DNA of 64,000 nt from Mitsuaria chitosanitabida ATCC BAA-476 = NBRC 102408 (GCF_001598255.1 NZ_BCYP01000013.1:62001-126000), one strand, 5' to 3'. Positions 24,653-33,470 are shown, counted from the first letter of the stretch. The notes: generated by a model not told the origin, from the sequence alone. Program-made: numbers and translations.

Positions 24653-25744
24653 TCAGGTCCTGGGCAGGGCCTTGTACTGGACGCCGACCTCCGTCAGCGC
24701 GCCCGACCCCGCCAGCAGACTGCTGAAGTGCGGATCCGAGGCAAGGCGCCCGGTGAACCACGCATAGCGCTGCACGTCCGCGCGACCCTCGCAGAGGGCG
24801 ACCATCTCGGCCATCTGCGCCTTCTGCTTGGCGGCGGTGTCGATCTGCGCGCCATCGTTCTGCGCATGCCAGTTCGCCATCTCGGTGACCCAGAAGGGCT
24901 TGCCATACTTCTTGAGCCGATCGAGCTGATCACCCAGCCCGTAGTCGTACCAGTGGAAACCGAGCGCGTCGATCTGCGGATCGCGGCCGCCATTGGCGTT
25001 GCGATAGGCGGCGAGGAAGGCGTCCATCCACACGACCGGATCGCTGTAGCCCGGCATCGTGCCCCAGGTGATCTGCGGCCCGACGAGCTTCACGCCGGTC
25101 TGGCGCGCGACGTCCTCGTAGCGCGGCCACTGCGCGGCGGCGGTGGCCGGATCGATGTTGGCCTGGTCGACGAGGTTGGGCTCGTTGAGCAGCAGCAGCG
25201 CGGTGACGGTCGGCCGGGCCTTGAGCGCGGCGACGACCTGCGCGGTGTCGAAGCTGAAGTTCCACAGCATCGGGACATGGGTCATGGCGCCAGCGATGGT
25301 GGGATCGGCACGGACCGTGGCGGCCGGGTCCAGCGCCCAGTTGAACCACCAGCCCACCGGCCCCGCGAGCGCGTCGAAGTCCGCCTTGTCGCGCAGGTCG
25401 TAGGCGACGCCACGCTTGAGCGTGACGGTCGGTGGCGCCGGGGTGGGCGAGGGCGCGGGGCTCGGGGAGGGGCTGGGCGAGGGACTCGGCGACGGGCTGG
25501 GAGACGGGCTGGGAGACGGGCTGGGAGACGGGCTGGGAGACGGGCTGGGCGAGGGTCCCGCGGCCGGCGCGGCGGGCGAGCCCGCGCTGTCGCCGCCGCA
25601 GGCGCCGAGCGTCACGCTCAACACGCCGGCCCCGGCGAAGGCGAGCAGGCGACGCCGATCCACGTCGGGCGGCGGCGGCGCGGTCAGCGCGTCGGGGTCG
25701 AGGAGCATCGGGGGAACGGGCGGCTTGGGCATGGTGAACTTCAC
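24653..25744 (-). CDS. Glycoside hydrolase family 128-like lipoprotein
   Basis: A 363-residue lipoprotein from the GTG at 25744 (an in-frame ATG at 25732 is an alternative). An N-terminal Pro-rich stretch with DRRRLLAFAGAG leads to a lipobox LGAC, giving a lipidated Cys at about residue 49. A long (Ser-Pro)n linker follows (about 65-110), then a TIM-barrel Asl1-like/GH128 catalytic domain (about 113-360). Likely acid/base and nucleophile glutamates lie in LLLLNEPN and FWVTEMANWH, with GFHWYDY between. GH128 enzymes cut beta-1,3-glucans, so fungal or algal wall degradation is a plausible role (inference). The gene follows an AT-rich palindromic upstream region. Confidence 0.8.
   Translation of the reverse strand: MKFTMPKPPVPPMLLDPDALTAPPPPDVDRRRLLAFAGAGVLSVTLGACGGDSAGSPAAPAAGPSPSPSPSPSPSPSPSPSPSPSPSPSPSPSPSPAPSPTPAPPTVTLKRGVAYDLRDKADFDALAGPVGWWFNWALDPAATVRADPTIAGAMTHVPMLWNFSFDTAQVVAALKARPTVTALLLLNEPNLVDQANIDPATAAAQWPRYEDVARQTGVKLVGPQITWGTMPGYSDPVVWMDAFLAAYRNANGGRDPQIDALGFHWYDYGLGDQLDRLKKYGKPFWVTEMANWHAQNDGAQIDTAAKQKAQMAEMVALCEGRADVQRYAWFTGRLASDPHFSSLLAGSGALTEVGVQYKALPRT
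25491..25550 (-). repeat. 12-bp tandem repeat coding for Ser-Pro linker
   Basis: Five copies of GACGGGCTGGGA (the last ends in C) lie at 25491-25550 within a longer degenerate Ser-Pro coding run. The unit is a multiple of three, so slippage would change the length of the lipoprotein linker, not the frame. Confidence 0.85.
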
Positions 25745-25825
25745 GACGATGAGGCTGTCCCCGGAATGGGGGTCAGGTCTTGCGGCGCGGAGTATGGGTG
25801 CGGTGGCCTACAAATGTCCGGGGAT

Positions 25826-25941
25826 GAAACATATCGTTAATGTTTCTGACGCCTGCGTTCAAGAATGACAGCGGCCCCTCGGGAAAGCCCCGAAGACGCC
25901 GGGGTCCGTGTAGCGGTGCGCTCCCCTTGACAACCTTGTCA
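25826..25941. promoter_or_regulatory. Two inverted repeats in divergent promoter of GH128-like and MFS genes
   Basis: GAAACAT (25826-25832) and ATGTTTC (25840-25846) form a perfect 7-bp inverted repeat with a 7-nt AT-rich spacer, in a genome where such composition is rare. Further on, TGACA (25928-25932) and TGTCA (25937-25941) form a 5-bp inverted repeat with a 4-nt spacer, overlapping a TTGACA that could be a -35 element. They lie in the 299-bp gap between the divergent GH128-like and MFS genes. No other gene is evident here. Confidence 0.4.
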
Positions 25942-26043
25942 GACTGCCGGGCGACAGGCGGCTCGATCGGCGGTTTCGCGCGCGGTACGGCGCCTACAGT
26001 CACGCCAGCTTCACGCGATTCCCGCAGCTCACGCCGTCCGACG

Positions 26044-27264
26044 ATGTCCGCCACGCCCACCCCCACCGACGCTTTCCCGGCCCCGACGCCGCGCCGCCTG
26101 CTCGCGGCCGCCTGGGCCCTGCGCATCCAGTTCTTCGTCTCGGGCGCGCTGTTCGCGACCTGGGGCGTGCACGTCCCCACGGTGAAGGCGCATTACGGCA
26201 TCGGCGAGCAGGCGCTGGCCCTGGCGATGCTGGCCTCCGGCGTCGGCGCGCTGCTGGCGCTGACGCAGGCGGGGCGCGTCATCGGGCGCTTCGGGCCGCG
26301 TGGCGTGGCGGGCCTGACCGGCCTGGTCTGCGCGAGCGGCGTCTCGCTGCTGCTGACCCCGTCGGTGTACGGGGGCCTGGTTGGCATCCTGCTGCTCTTC
26401 GGCGCGACGGCCAGCCTCTTCGATGTCGCCATCAACGCCGAGGCCACCGAGATCGAGCACCTCGCCGGCCGTCCGCTGATGAGCGGCTTCCATGCGATGT
26501 TCAGCCTGGGTGGCATGGTCGGCGCCGGCGTGGGCAGCCTGCTGCCGCTGCTGGGCTGGACACCGGGCACCCACCTCGCGACCGCCTGCGGCGTCGCCGT
26601 GCTGCTGATCCTGGGCGCCTGCGCCGCGATGCTGAAGATGCGCGCCGCCGGCGGGGAGAAGCAGCCCATGAGCCTGCCGCGCGGCGTGCTCGCGCTGATC
26701 GGGACGCTGGCCGCGCTGGGCCTGATCGCCGAGGGCGCGATGTACGACTGGAGCGTCCTGTTCATGAAGCAGGAGCGCGGCAGCTCCGCCAGCGTCTCGG
26801 CGCTGGGTTACGCGAGCTTCAGCCTGGCGATGGCGCTGGGCCGCTTCGCCGGGGACTGGGTGCGGGCGCGCGTGGCGCCGGTGCCGCTGATGGTGGCCAG
26901 CGGGCTGATGGCGGCCTCGGGCATGGCCCTGGCGCTGCTGGTGCCCGTCGAGCAGGCCGGTCTGCTCGGCTTCGCGCTGGTCGGGCTGGGCCTGTCCAAC
27001 GTCGTGCCGGTGCTGTTCAGCGCCGCGGCCAAGGTCCCGGGCGTCAGCGCCGCCCACGGCATCGCGGCCGTGTCCTCGCTGGGCTACCTCGGGATGATGG
27101 CGGGACCGCCGCTGATCGGCATGGTCGCGGAACACTCGTCGCTGACCGCGGGCCTGGCCTGCGTGGTGGTCTTCGCGGTCTTCATGGCGCTGAGCGCGGG
27201 GCGGGCGCTCGGCGGCGCCCGGGCGCCGGGATCGACCGAGGGCGGCGTCGGCGCGACGTCCTGA
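26044..27264 (+). CDS. MFS transporter (YbjJ-like)
   Basis: A 406-residue inner-membrane carrier with about 12 hydrophobic helices, using the ATG at 26044; the in-frame upstream extension has no hydrophobic or coding character. Recognisable features are WALRIQFFVSGALFATWGVHVP in helix 1, FDVAINAEATEIEH and LMSGFHAMFSLGGMVGA in the middle, and GLSNVVPVLFSAAAKVPG near the end. All are typical of the YbjJ-type MFS branch. Substrate unknown. Two inverted repeats lie in its upstream region. Confidence 0.82.
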   Translation: MSATPTPTDAFPAPTPRRLLAAAWALRIQFFVSGALFATWGVHVPTVKAHYGIGEQALALAMLASGVGALLALTQAGRVIGRFGPRGVAGLTGLVCASGVSLLLTPSVYGGLVGILLLFGATASLFDVAINAEATEIEHLAGRPLMSGFHAMFSLGGMVGAGVGSLLPLLGWTPGTHLATACGVAVLLILGACAAMLKMRAAGGEKQPMSLPRGVLALIGTLAALGLIAEGAMYDWSVLFMKQERGSSASVSALGYASFSLAMALGRFAGDWVRARVAPVPLMVASGLMAASGMALALLVPVEQAGLLGFALVGLGLSNVVPVLFSAAAKVPGVSAAHGIAAVSSLGYLGMMAGPPLIGMVAEHSSLTAGLACVVVFAVFMALSAGRALGGARAPGSTEGGVGATS

Positions 27265-27482
27265 GCCGCGCGGCGAGCGGCGCTCGCGGCCCGGCGCATC
27301 GCGTAGGGCATCGCCTGACACCGGGATGCGGCGATGTCCTCGGCGGGCATCGGGCGTTGCCGTCGTGCCGGGCTACGGGCCGGTCCGTACAGTACGTTCC
27401 TGACAGCGGTATTCGAGCTCCGCTGTTCATGCTTCTCTCTCGCATGGTCCGCCTCTCTCCCTCTGCGGGCGGACGAATTTTC

Positions 27483-27515
27483 GGCCCTGGTCGTGAGACC
27501 GGGGCCTTTCTTTTT
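27483..27515 (+). terminator. Rho-independent terminator with U-tract, orphan
   Basis: GGCCCTGGTC (27483-27492) pairs with GACCGGGGCC (27497-27506), one G-T pair and a GTGA tetraloop, followed by TTTCTTTTT (27507-27515). It points along the plus strand but is 220 bp beyond the MFS gene stop and converges on the HD-GYP/LuxR gene. It could end a long MFS transcript or an unannotated small RNA starting in 27300-27480. Confidence 0.75.
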
Positions 27516-27522
27516 GCCGCGC

Positions 27523-29193
27523 TCAGACCGGCAGCAGCCCCAGCGTCATGGCCTTGAGCGTGGCCGCGGCGCGTGTGCTGCAGCCCAGCTTGCGGAAGGC
27601 GCTCTCCAGATGCGTGCGCACGGTGCTCGGGCTGATGCCCAGCTCCCGCGCGGCCTCCTTGTTGCTGTCGCCGATGGCGATCCGGGCGAGCACCTCGGCC
27701 TCGCGCGCCGACAGCGCGATCGCGTCGCCCGCCGTGCCCGGCGCGGCTGCGGTGCTGGCCGCGGTCGACGCGGTCCTCGGGATCGCGCCGCACAGCGCCT
27801 CCACCGCCTCGACATCCAGACGACCCGCCCGCGCCTCGGCGCGCAGCGTGGCGCGCGCGGCCTCGAGCGTGGCGGCCGGCCGGCCGGGGCGCGCGGTCCT
27901 CAGCGTCACCCAGCATGCCGCCGCGATCAGCACGCGCGCCGGCCTCGGAATCGCCGCGCCCGCCACGCCGCGGAAGGCGCCGGAGCCATCCAGCCGTTCG
28001 TCGACATAGGACGCCAGCTCGGCCTCCGCGGTGAGCGCGCTGAGCCGCCGCGCCGCGCGTCCGGTCCAGTACGGCATCAGCCTCAGCCGCTCGCGATCGG
28101 CCTCGCCGAGGCGCCGTCCCTCGTTCCACAGCGCATTGGGCACCGACGCGCGCCCGATGCCATGCAGCAGACCGGCGCGATGCAGCCGCGCCTGGTCGGC
28201 CGCATCGAGGCCCAGCGCCGCGCCCGTCGCGCGGGCCGCCTCGGCGACGCGGCGCGACAGACCGGTCATCCAGGGCAGCTTCAGGTCGATGACGTCGGCG
28301 ACCAGCGCGAGCGGCGTCTCGAGCGTCGCGAGCGATGCGCCGATGGCCGAGCGTCGAGTGCTGTCGTGCGCCGCTCCGCTGGCCGGGTCCCCGAAATCAT
28401 GGCGCGATGCGTAGACGGCCGCGTCGACGGCCGCGTCGAGCGCGAGCGCGTCCCGCTCGTGTGCGCCGTCGTCGAGCGCCGCCAGCCACGAGGCCGCGTG
28501 CGCGATGACCAGGTCCACCAGCGTCCGCGGATAGCGTGCGTCGGCGCGCTCCGCGATCTGCCGCAGCGCGGCCGTCAGGCCGTGCGCGCGCGAGAAGATC
28601 TCCAGGTCGCCCGCGAGCGCCACGTGATACACGGCCGCCGGCACCTGGTCGCCCCGCAGACCGGCCGGCGCGCCCAGACCGTTCCAGTTCTCGAAGACAT
28701 GGCGCAGCGCGAGCTCGACCGAGGCCGGCAGGCCCAGCATGCGGGCGATCTCGCCGGCGACCTCGCAATGGATCAGGGCCATCTCGCCGACGCCGGCCGC
28801 GAAGGCGGCGGCCTGCGCGGCGGAGGCGGTCGTGAGCATGGCGTCGCGGCCGCGGACGTCGTCGCCGAGCAGGGTGGAGAACTCCGGCGCGTTGGCCGTG
28901 CAACCCGACCAGCGCAGCAGCGCGACGCAGGCCGCCTCGTCGATCGAGGCACGGTCGGCCCCGGCCGTTCCCGCGAGGCGGGCCGCCAGCCAGGCGGTGC
29001 GCGCGGAGTGGTCGACGGGCTGGCCCATGCTCAGGTCGCCGACGAAGGCGAGGGCGCGGATCGCGTCCAGCACGGGCACGCGGGCCGCGGGATCGTCCGG
29101 CTCGGCGGCGGAGCGGGGATCGCGGGTGGCGGCGTCGGCCGAGCCCGCGAGGGCGGCCGAGGCGGGGAGGGTGGGGGACGTCGGATCGGTCAT
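27523..29193 (-). CDS. Tandem degenerate HD-GYP protein with LuxR-type HTH
   Basis: A 556-residue regulator. It has two HD-GYP-like modules and a C-terminal LuxR helix-turn-helix (IALSAREAEVLARIAIGDSN through ISPSTVRTHLESAFRKLG). Module 1 (about residues 40-240) keeps VDHSARTAWLA, IHCEVAGEIA and a GYP-like NWNGLGAPAGL. Module 2 (about 310-440) has LLHGIGRASVPNALW, where the HD Asp is Gly, and YVDERLDGSG where HHERLDGSG is usual. The metal-binding residues are broken, so phosphodiesterase activity is doubtful; it may instead be a c-di-GMP or ligand-responsive transcription factor (inference). Confidence 0.75.
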   Translation of the reverse strand: MTDPTSPTLPASAALAGSADAATRDPRSAAEPDDPAARVPVLDAIRALAFVGDLSMGQPVDHSARTAWLAARLAGTAGADRASIDEAACVALLRWSGCTANAPEFSTLLGDDVRGRDAMLTTASAAQAAAFAAGVGEMALIHCEVAGEIARMLGLPASVELALRHVFENWNGLGAPAGLRGDQVPAAVYHVALAGDLEIFSRAHGLTAALRQIAERADARYPRTLVDLVIAHAASWLAALDDGAHERDALALDAAVDAAVYASRHDFGDPASGAAHDSTRRSAIGASLATLETPLALVADVIDLKLPWMTGLSRRVAEAARATGAALGLDAADQARLHRAGLLHGIGRASVPNALWNEGRRLGEADRERLRLMPYWTGRAARRLSALTAEAELASYVDERLDGSGAFRGVAGAAIPRPARVLIAAACWVTLRTARPGRPAATLEAARATLRAEARAGRLDVEAVEALCGAIPRTASTAASTAAAPGTAGDAIALSAREAEVLARIAIGDSNKEAARELGISPSTVRTHLESAFRKLGCSTRAAATLKAMTLGLLPV

Positions 29194-29254
29194 GAAGGTC
29201 GGCGCCTCGCGCGGGCGCCGACCCCTGCCGACGCCCGCGCGCGCGGCGCGGACC

Positions 29255-30049
29255 TTACTTCGATTGACGGACCGCGTCCAGGATCACCGCGGCGACGGCC
29301 TCGGGATGCGATTGCTGCGGCACGTGGCTGCTGTCCAGCTCGGTGACGCGCGCGCCGATGCGCTTGGCCATCGCGGCCTGCTGCGCCGGCAGGATCATGT
29401 GGTCGGCCCGGGTCAGCAGGTACCAGGAGGGCTTGCCCTTCCAGGCGGTCGTGGACACGGGCTGCTCGAAAGCCTTGGCCTGGATCGGACCTTGCGTGGC
29501 CGCCATCACCGCGGTCGCGGACGCCGGCAGGTCCTGGGCGAAGTGGTCGCGCATGCCCTCGTCGGTCAGACGCAGGAAGCCCTGGGCGTCGGCTTTCAGA
29601 TGGGTCAGCCCGGGCGGCGTCGGGAAGCCCTTGCCCTGGTCGGCGGTCGACTGGCCCTGGTCCGGCGCGAAAGCCGCGACGTAGACCAGCGAGGCGACCT
29701 TGTCCGAGCTGCCGGCCTCGGTGATCACCGTGCCGCCCCAGGAGTGGCCCACCAGCACGACCTTGCCGGGCTGGTCGTCGATGGCGCGGCGCGCGGCGGC
29801 GACGTCGTCCGCCAGCGAGCTCAGCGGGTTCTGCACGGCGACGACCTTCAGGCCTTCGCGCTGCAGCAGCGGGATGACCTTGGCCCAGTCGGAGCCGTCG
29901 GCGAAGGCGCCGTGGACGATGACGACGGTGGGCGACGCGGCGGTGGTCTTCGCGGGCTCGGCCGCCCGCGCGGCGGAGGAGGCGCCCAGCGAGGCGGCGA
30001 AGGCCGTGGCCGCGGCGGCGGCGATCAGGAGGCGGCGGGCGGTGTTCAT
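29255..30049 (-). CDS. Exported alpha/beta hydrolase
   Basis: A 264-residue secreted hydrolase. I use the ATG near 30049 because a signal peptide (LLIAAAAATAFAASLGASSAARA) then lies at the N-terminus; a GTG 12 codons upstream is less likely. Alpha/beta fold features: oxyanion region VVIVHGAFADGSDW, nucleophile elbow GHSWGG (Ser), acidic ADHMILPAQQ and a final His (SSHVPQQSHPEAV). It resembles the salicylate-esterase/EstC-like branch of small hydrolases. Substrate unknown. It stands alone, downstream of a gene-free stretch. Confidence 0.82.
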   Translation of the reverse strand: MNTARRLLIAAAAATAFAASLGASSAARAAEPAKTTAASPTVVIVHGAFADGSDWAKVIPLLQREGLKVVAVQNPLSSLADDVAAARRAIDDQPGKVVLVGHSWGGTVITEAGSSDKVASLVYVAAFAPDQGQSTADQGKGFPTPPGLTHLKADAQGFLRLTDEGMRDHFAQDLPASATAVMAATQGPIQAKAFEQPVSTTAWKGKPSWYLLTRADHMILPAQQAAMAKRIGARVTELDSSHVPQQSHPEAVAAVILDAVRQSK

Positions 30050-30085
30050 GAGGGGGCTCCGGGGTGGTTGGTGGAAGGCCTCCAC

Positions 30086-30650
30086 TGTCGCGAAACGCCG
30101 CGATCGGCGGTATCGGACGAATGTCCGAGGCGGCGCCTGCCCCGTGGTTCACGTCGGGTACCGCGCCATCGGGAGTTGCCCGAGGTGCGCAACAGTCCGG
30201 GGCCGGTCCGGCGACCCGGCGACGTCATTCCCGCTTGGACATGACGCCCGGGGGCGGTCCGCCGCCACGGTGCGCGCGGCGGCATCGACGCGGGCCGTCA
30301 CCGGGTGCCAGGTCTTGCCGCCGACCGCGCAACCGGGCGTTTGCGCGGGTTTGCGGCGCGTTTGCGCGGGCCACGCGACGGGAACCGGGGACGTGGTGAA
30401 GCAAATCCCTCCTTCGTGAAATCCCTGTGAAGCCGCGGCCCGGGCTAGGGAAATCGCTCCCCCCGCACCGAGGGGGAACTGCTCCTTTGGCCCCTGTAAA
30501 GGCCTGTGAAGTACGTCACACAATCGGCGCGCCCCAGTGGCCGGTTTCCCCCGAGCCGGTCGCGAGGAATCGCAGGCGAGGCCCGCATCACGGGCCCGGT
30601 CTGTTCAAGGTCTGGTGGACATCCCACCGCATTCGCAGAAGGACGCAGCA
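30086..30650. other. Gene-free region upstream of PEP-CTERM gene with 13-bp direct repeats
   Basis: No convincing gene in this 565-bp stretch. It contains two copies of GCGTTTGCGCGGG (30337-30349 and 30358-30370), 21 bp apart or two helical turns, on the same face. A CCCCC/GGGGG hairpin (about 30458-30473) lies further on. It presumably holds the promoters for the alpha/beta hydrolase (minus) and the PEP-CTERM gene (plus). No clear -35/-10 or sigma-54 element could be fixed by eye. Confidence 0.45.
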
Positions 30651-31313
30651 ATGTTCAAGAAAACCATCACGGCCCTGGCGCTGATCGGTGCGTTTGCCTC
30701 CGCGCAGGCCGCCGCCCAGATCGGGCCGAACTACGCCGAGGGATTCGATCTCCAACCCGGCAAGAGCGCCCAGCAGGTGCTGACCGGCAAGGGCTGGCTG
30801 ATCTATGACAGCACCCCGCTGGGCCTGACCCACGCCTGGGGACAGGGCTCCAGCGCCGACTACGGCATCGACGGCCAGGCCGGCGGCGCCAACAGCTTCC
30901 TGACCTCCGACTACAACAACACCGTCGCCGGCGGCTCGCTGTCGTCCTGGCTGCTCTCGCCGGTGTTCACGGCGTCCTACAGCTTCGACGTGAGCTTCTG
31001 GCTGCGCGGCATCCTGGCCGACGGCTACAGCGACAGCGTGACCTTCGGCTTCGTGAACGCCGCGGGCGACCTGAACAGCTTCGTGGCCGCCGACACCGTC
31101 GTGGCGGGCGGCGACTGGACCAAGTACACCGTCTCCTTCCTGGCCAAGGACATCCCGGCCGGTGTGCGCTTCGCCATCGGCTACATCGGCAGCGCCGACT
31201 CGTCCAACGCCGTGGCCATCGATTCCTTCGCCAGCGTGCCCGAGCCCTCGAGCTGGGCCCTGGCCGGTGTCAGCCTGCTGGGCCTGCTGGCCGCGCGACG
31301 CCGTCGCGCCTGA
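30651..31313 (+). CDS. PEP-CTERM sorting-domain protein
   Basis: A 220-residue exported protein. Signal peptide (FKKTITALALIGAFASAQAAA), a beta-rich choice-of-anchor-type domain (about residues 25-190, with SSWLLSPVF and SFDVSFWLRG), and a C-terminal PEP-CTERM tag: VPEPSSW, a 15-residue hydrophobic segment, then RRRRA. Such tags are cut by exosortase and mark proteins for the outer surface or exopolysaccharide matrix. The start at 30651 follows AGAAGGA. It heads a three-gene set with the secreted protein and metalloprotease downstream. Confidence 0.9.
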   Translation: MFKKTITALALIGAFASAQAAAQIGPNYAEGFDLQPGKSAQQVLTGKGWLIYDSTPLGLTHAWGQGSSADYGIDGQAGGANSFLTSDYNNTVAGGSLSSWLLSPVFTASYSFDVSFWLRGILADGYSDSVTFGFVNAAGDLNSFVAADTVVAGGDWTKYTVSFLAKDIPAGVRFAIGYIGSADSSNAVAIDSFASVPEPSSWALAGVSLLGLLAARRRRA

Positions 31314-31422
31314 TTGCCCGGACGCCGCGGCGCCTACCCGGTGCCGACGGCGGGGACCGGGCCGCGCGCGGCGCCGGACTCCCCCATCCATCGAGTCATC
31401 CCTTCGAGCAAGGATCACGAAC

Positions 31423-31854
31423 ATGATCACCCGTATCACCCTGGGTCTGGCGGTCGCCATGGCCCTGCCGATGGCGGCGCAGGCGCAGGACGCCGGCGTG
31501 CTGCCCGTGGGCGCTGCCGAGACCGCGCCGACCGAAGCCCTGGTCGTCGTGCGCGACACCGTCACCGGCAAGCTGCGTCCGGCCACCGCCGACGAGCACG
31601 CCGCGCTGGCCGCGTTGCCGGTCAACGCCAAGATGCGCGTGGCCGGCCGGGCCGCCGCCATCACCCCGCAACGCAAGCTGCACAGCAGCGGCGCGGTGGG
31701 CGTGCGCGTCACCGAGGACATGATGAGCCACTCCGTCATGGTGCGCGGCGCCGACGGCAAGCTGGAGGAGGTCTGCTTCTCCAGCAAGGAGGAGGCCGAG
31801 GCCTTCGTCAAGAGCGGCGCCACCATCGCCAAAGCCACCCTGCCCACGGAGTAA
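31423..31854 (+). CDS. Post-PEP-CTERM-1-type small secreted protein
   Basis: A 143-residue secreted protein: signal peptide (ITLGLAVAMALPMAAQAQ), then a compact domain (VVVRDTVTGKLRPATADEHAAL, then KMRVAGRAA, VRVTEDMMSHSVMVRGADGK). The pattern is like proteins annotated as post-PEP-CTERM-1, which I recall as regularly encoded next to PEP-CTERM genes; I am less sure of this name than of the neighbourhood. The start at 31423 follows AAGGATCACGA. It sits 3 bp before the metalloprotease gene, so the two are surely co-transcribed. Confidence 0.7.
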   Translation: MITRITLGLAVAMALPMAAQAQDAGVLPVGAAETAPTEALVVVRDTVTGKLRPATADEHAALAALPVNAKMRVAGRAAAITPQRKLHSSGAVGVRVTEDMMSHSVMVRGADGKLEEVCFSSKEEAEAFVKSGATIAKATLPTE

Positions 31855-31857
31855 GCG

Positions 31858-33357
31858 ATGCTGAAGACCTTCAAGAAGAACGCGCTGCGCGCGGCCGTGC
31901 TGGCCACCCTGTGCGGCGTCGGCGTGGCGCAGGCCGCCACCATCGTCATCACCAGCCGCGACAAGCCGGGCGTGGGCTTCAACGACCCGACGCCGGTCGA
32001 TCCCGTCGGCGGCAACCCCGGCCGCACGCTGGGCGAGCAGCGCATGTACGTGTACCGCTACGTCGCGGACATCTGGGAGAAGTCGCTCGACACGCCGATC
32101 ACGATCACCGTGAATGCCGGCTGGGAGGCGCTGACCTGCCAGGCCAACTCCGCCGTGCTGGGCAGCGCCAGCCCCTGGAACTACTGGCACGACTTCCCCA
32201 ACGCGATTCCGGGCACCTGGTACCCGCAGGCCCTGGCCAACAAGCTGGCCGGCGTGAACCTGACGGACGGCATCCCCGACGACGGCACCGGCTACGGCAA
32301 CGTCGACATCCGCACCCAGTTCAACATCAACCTGGGCAACACGGGCTGCCTGACCGGCTCGCCCTTCTACCTCGGCCTGGACGGGAACGCGGGCAACGGC
32401 GTGAACTTCGTCGAGACCCTGCTGCATGAGCTGGGCCACGGCCTGGGCTTCACCGTGCTGTCGGTCTATATCGGCAGCACGTCCGGCGCGGTGGGCTTCC
32501 GGCTCAACGCCGACGGCTCCGCCTACGTGCGCGACGGCGGCCTGCCCAGCGTCTGGGAGCAGTACATGTTCGACAACACGGCCGGCAAGAGCTGGCTGAA
32601 CATGAGCAGCGCCGAGCGCAAGGTGTCCGCGACCAACAACCTGGGTCTGGCCTGGACCGGTCCGAACGCGGTGGCCGCGGCCTCGATCCTGGCGGGCACG
32701 CCCTCGCTGACGGTGAACTCGGCGGCTCCCGGCTACTCCGGCACTTACAACTACGGCGCGGCCTCCTTCGGTCCGGCGGTGTATTCGACCGAGCTGTCGC
32801 TGGGGGCCCTGTCCACGGTCAAGGCCAACGCCGCCGGGCAGGGCTGCGCGGCCCTGGACGCGGCGGACACGGCGGCGGTCAAGGGCAAGGTCGCGATCAT
32901 CGATCGCGGCGTCTGCGGCTTCGCCGTCAAGGCCAAGAACGCGCAGGACGCGGGCGCGGTGGGCGTGATCATCGCCAACAACGCGGCCGGCGCGGCCCCG
33001 GGCCTGGGTGGCTCGGACCCGACGGTGGTCATCCCGACCGTGAGCGTGTCGCAGGACGACGGCGTGAAGCTGCGCGCGGCGATCACCGCGTCCATCCCGT
33101 ACGCCCCGCGCGGCAAGGTGGGCACGGCGTCCTCGGCGCTGATCGTGGACCTGTCGCGCCGCCTGGGCGCTGACGCCAAGGGCCGTCCGCTGCTGTACAC
33201 GCCCAGCGTGCTGGCGGTGGGCTCGTCCGTGTCGCACTGGGATGTGTCGGCCTTCCCGAACCTGCTGATGGAACCCAACATCAACGCGGATCTGACGACC
33301 ATCCTGGTCCCGCCCAAGGACATCACCAAGCCGCTGCTGAAGGACCTGGGCTGGTGA
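31858..33357 (+). CDS. Secreted zinc metalloprotease with inserted PA domain
   Basis: A 499-residue exported protein with a signal peptide (to about residue 27). The catalytic part carries HELGHGLGF (about residues 190-198), a zinc-binding HExGHxxGF motif. A protease-associated (PA) domain is inserted at about 325-425 ([46 protein letters not shown]). [17 protein letters not shown] near the C-terminus resembles the S-H-W-x4-x-x-x-L-M-x-P segment of metzincin-like proteases and may supply the third ligand. It does not itself carry a PEP-CTERM tag. The pairing with the upstream protein and a PEP-CTERM gene suggests a surface or matrix processing role (inference). Confidence 0.85.
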   Translation: MLKTFKKNALRAAVLATLCGVGVAQAATIVITSRDKPGVGFNDPTPVDPVGGNPGRTLGEQRMYVYRYVADIWEKSLDTPITITVNAGWEALTCQANSAVLGSASPWNYWHDFPNAIPGTWYPQALANKLAGVNLTDGIPDDGTGYGNVDIRTQFNINLGNTGCLTGSPFYLGLDGNAGNGVNFVETLLHELGHGLGFTVLSVYIGSTSGAVGFRLNADGSAYVRDGGLPSVWEQYMFDNTAGKSWLNMSSAERKVSATNNLGLAWTGPNAVAAASILAGTPSLTVNSAAPGYSGTYNYGAASFGPAVYSTELSLGALSTVKANAAGQGCAALDAADTAAVKGKVAIIDRGVCGFAVKAKNAQDAGAVGVIIANNAAGAAPGLGGSDPTVVIPTVSVSQDDGVKLRAAITASIPYAPRGKVGTASSALIVDLSRRLGADAKGRPLLYTPSVLAVGSSVSHWDVSAFPNLLMEPNINADLTTILVPPKDITKPLLKDLGW

Positions 33358-33442
33358 GTCCGGACGCCTGAGGCGCGCGGATCGGCCCCGGCCGGTCCGC
33401 GCCGACGCCTGCCGCCGACGTCCCCGGATGTCGGCGCCCCGT

Positions 33443-33470
33443 GAAGCCCGGTACGAAAGTGCCGGGCTTC
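33443..33470 (+). terminator. Terminator hairpin with GAAA tetraloop
   Basis: GAAGCCCGGTAC (33443-33454) pairs with GTGCCGGGCTTC (33459-33470), a 12-bp stem including one G-T pair, closed by GAAA and followed by TTGCTT. It ends the PEP-CTERM/metalloprotease transcript about 90 bp after the stop. Confidence 0.85.

Noticed and set aside
25840-26043. N-terminal extension of the MFS protein from an ATG at 25840
   Set aside because: The extra 68 residues are Arg/Pro-rich with no hydrophobic character and run over inverted repeats; the carrier starts naturally at 26044.
30486-30512. Possible sigma-54 element (TTTGGCCCC...AAAGGCC) before the PEP-CTERM gene
   Set aside because: GG to GC spacing is 11, not 10, and the -24 element does not match TGGCAC; insufficient support.
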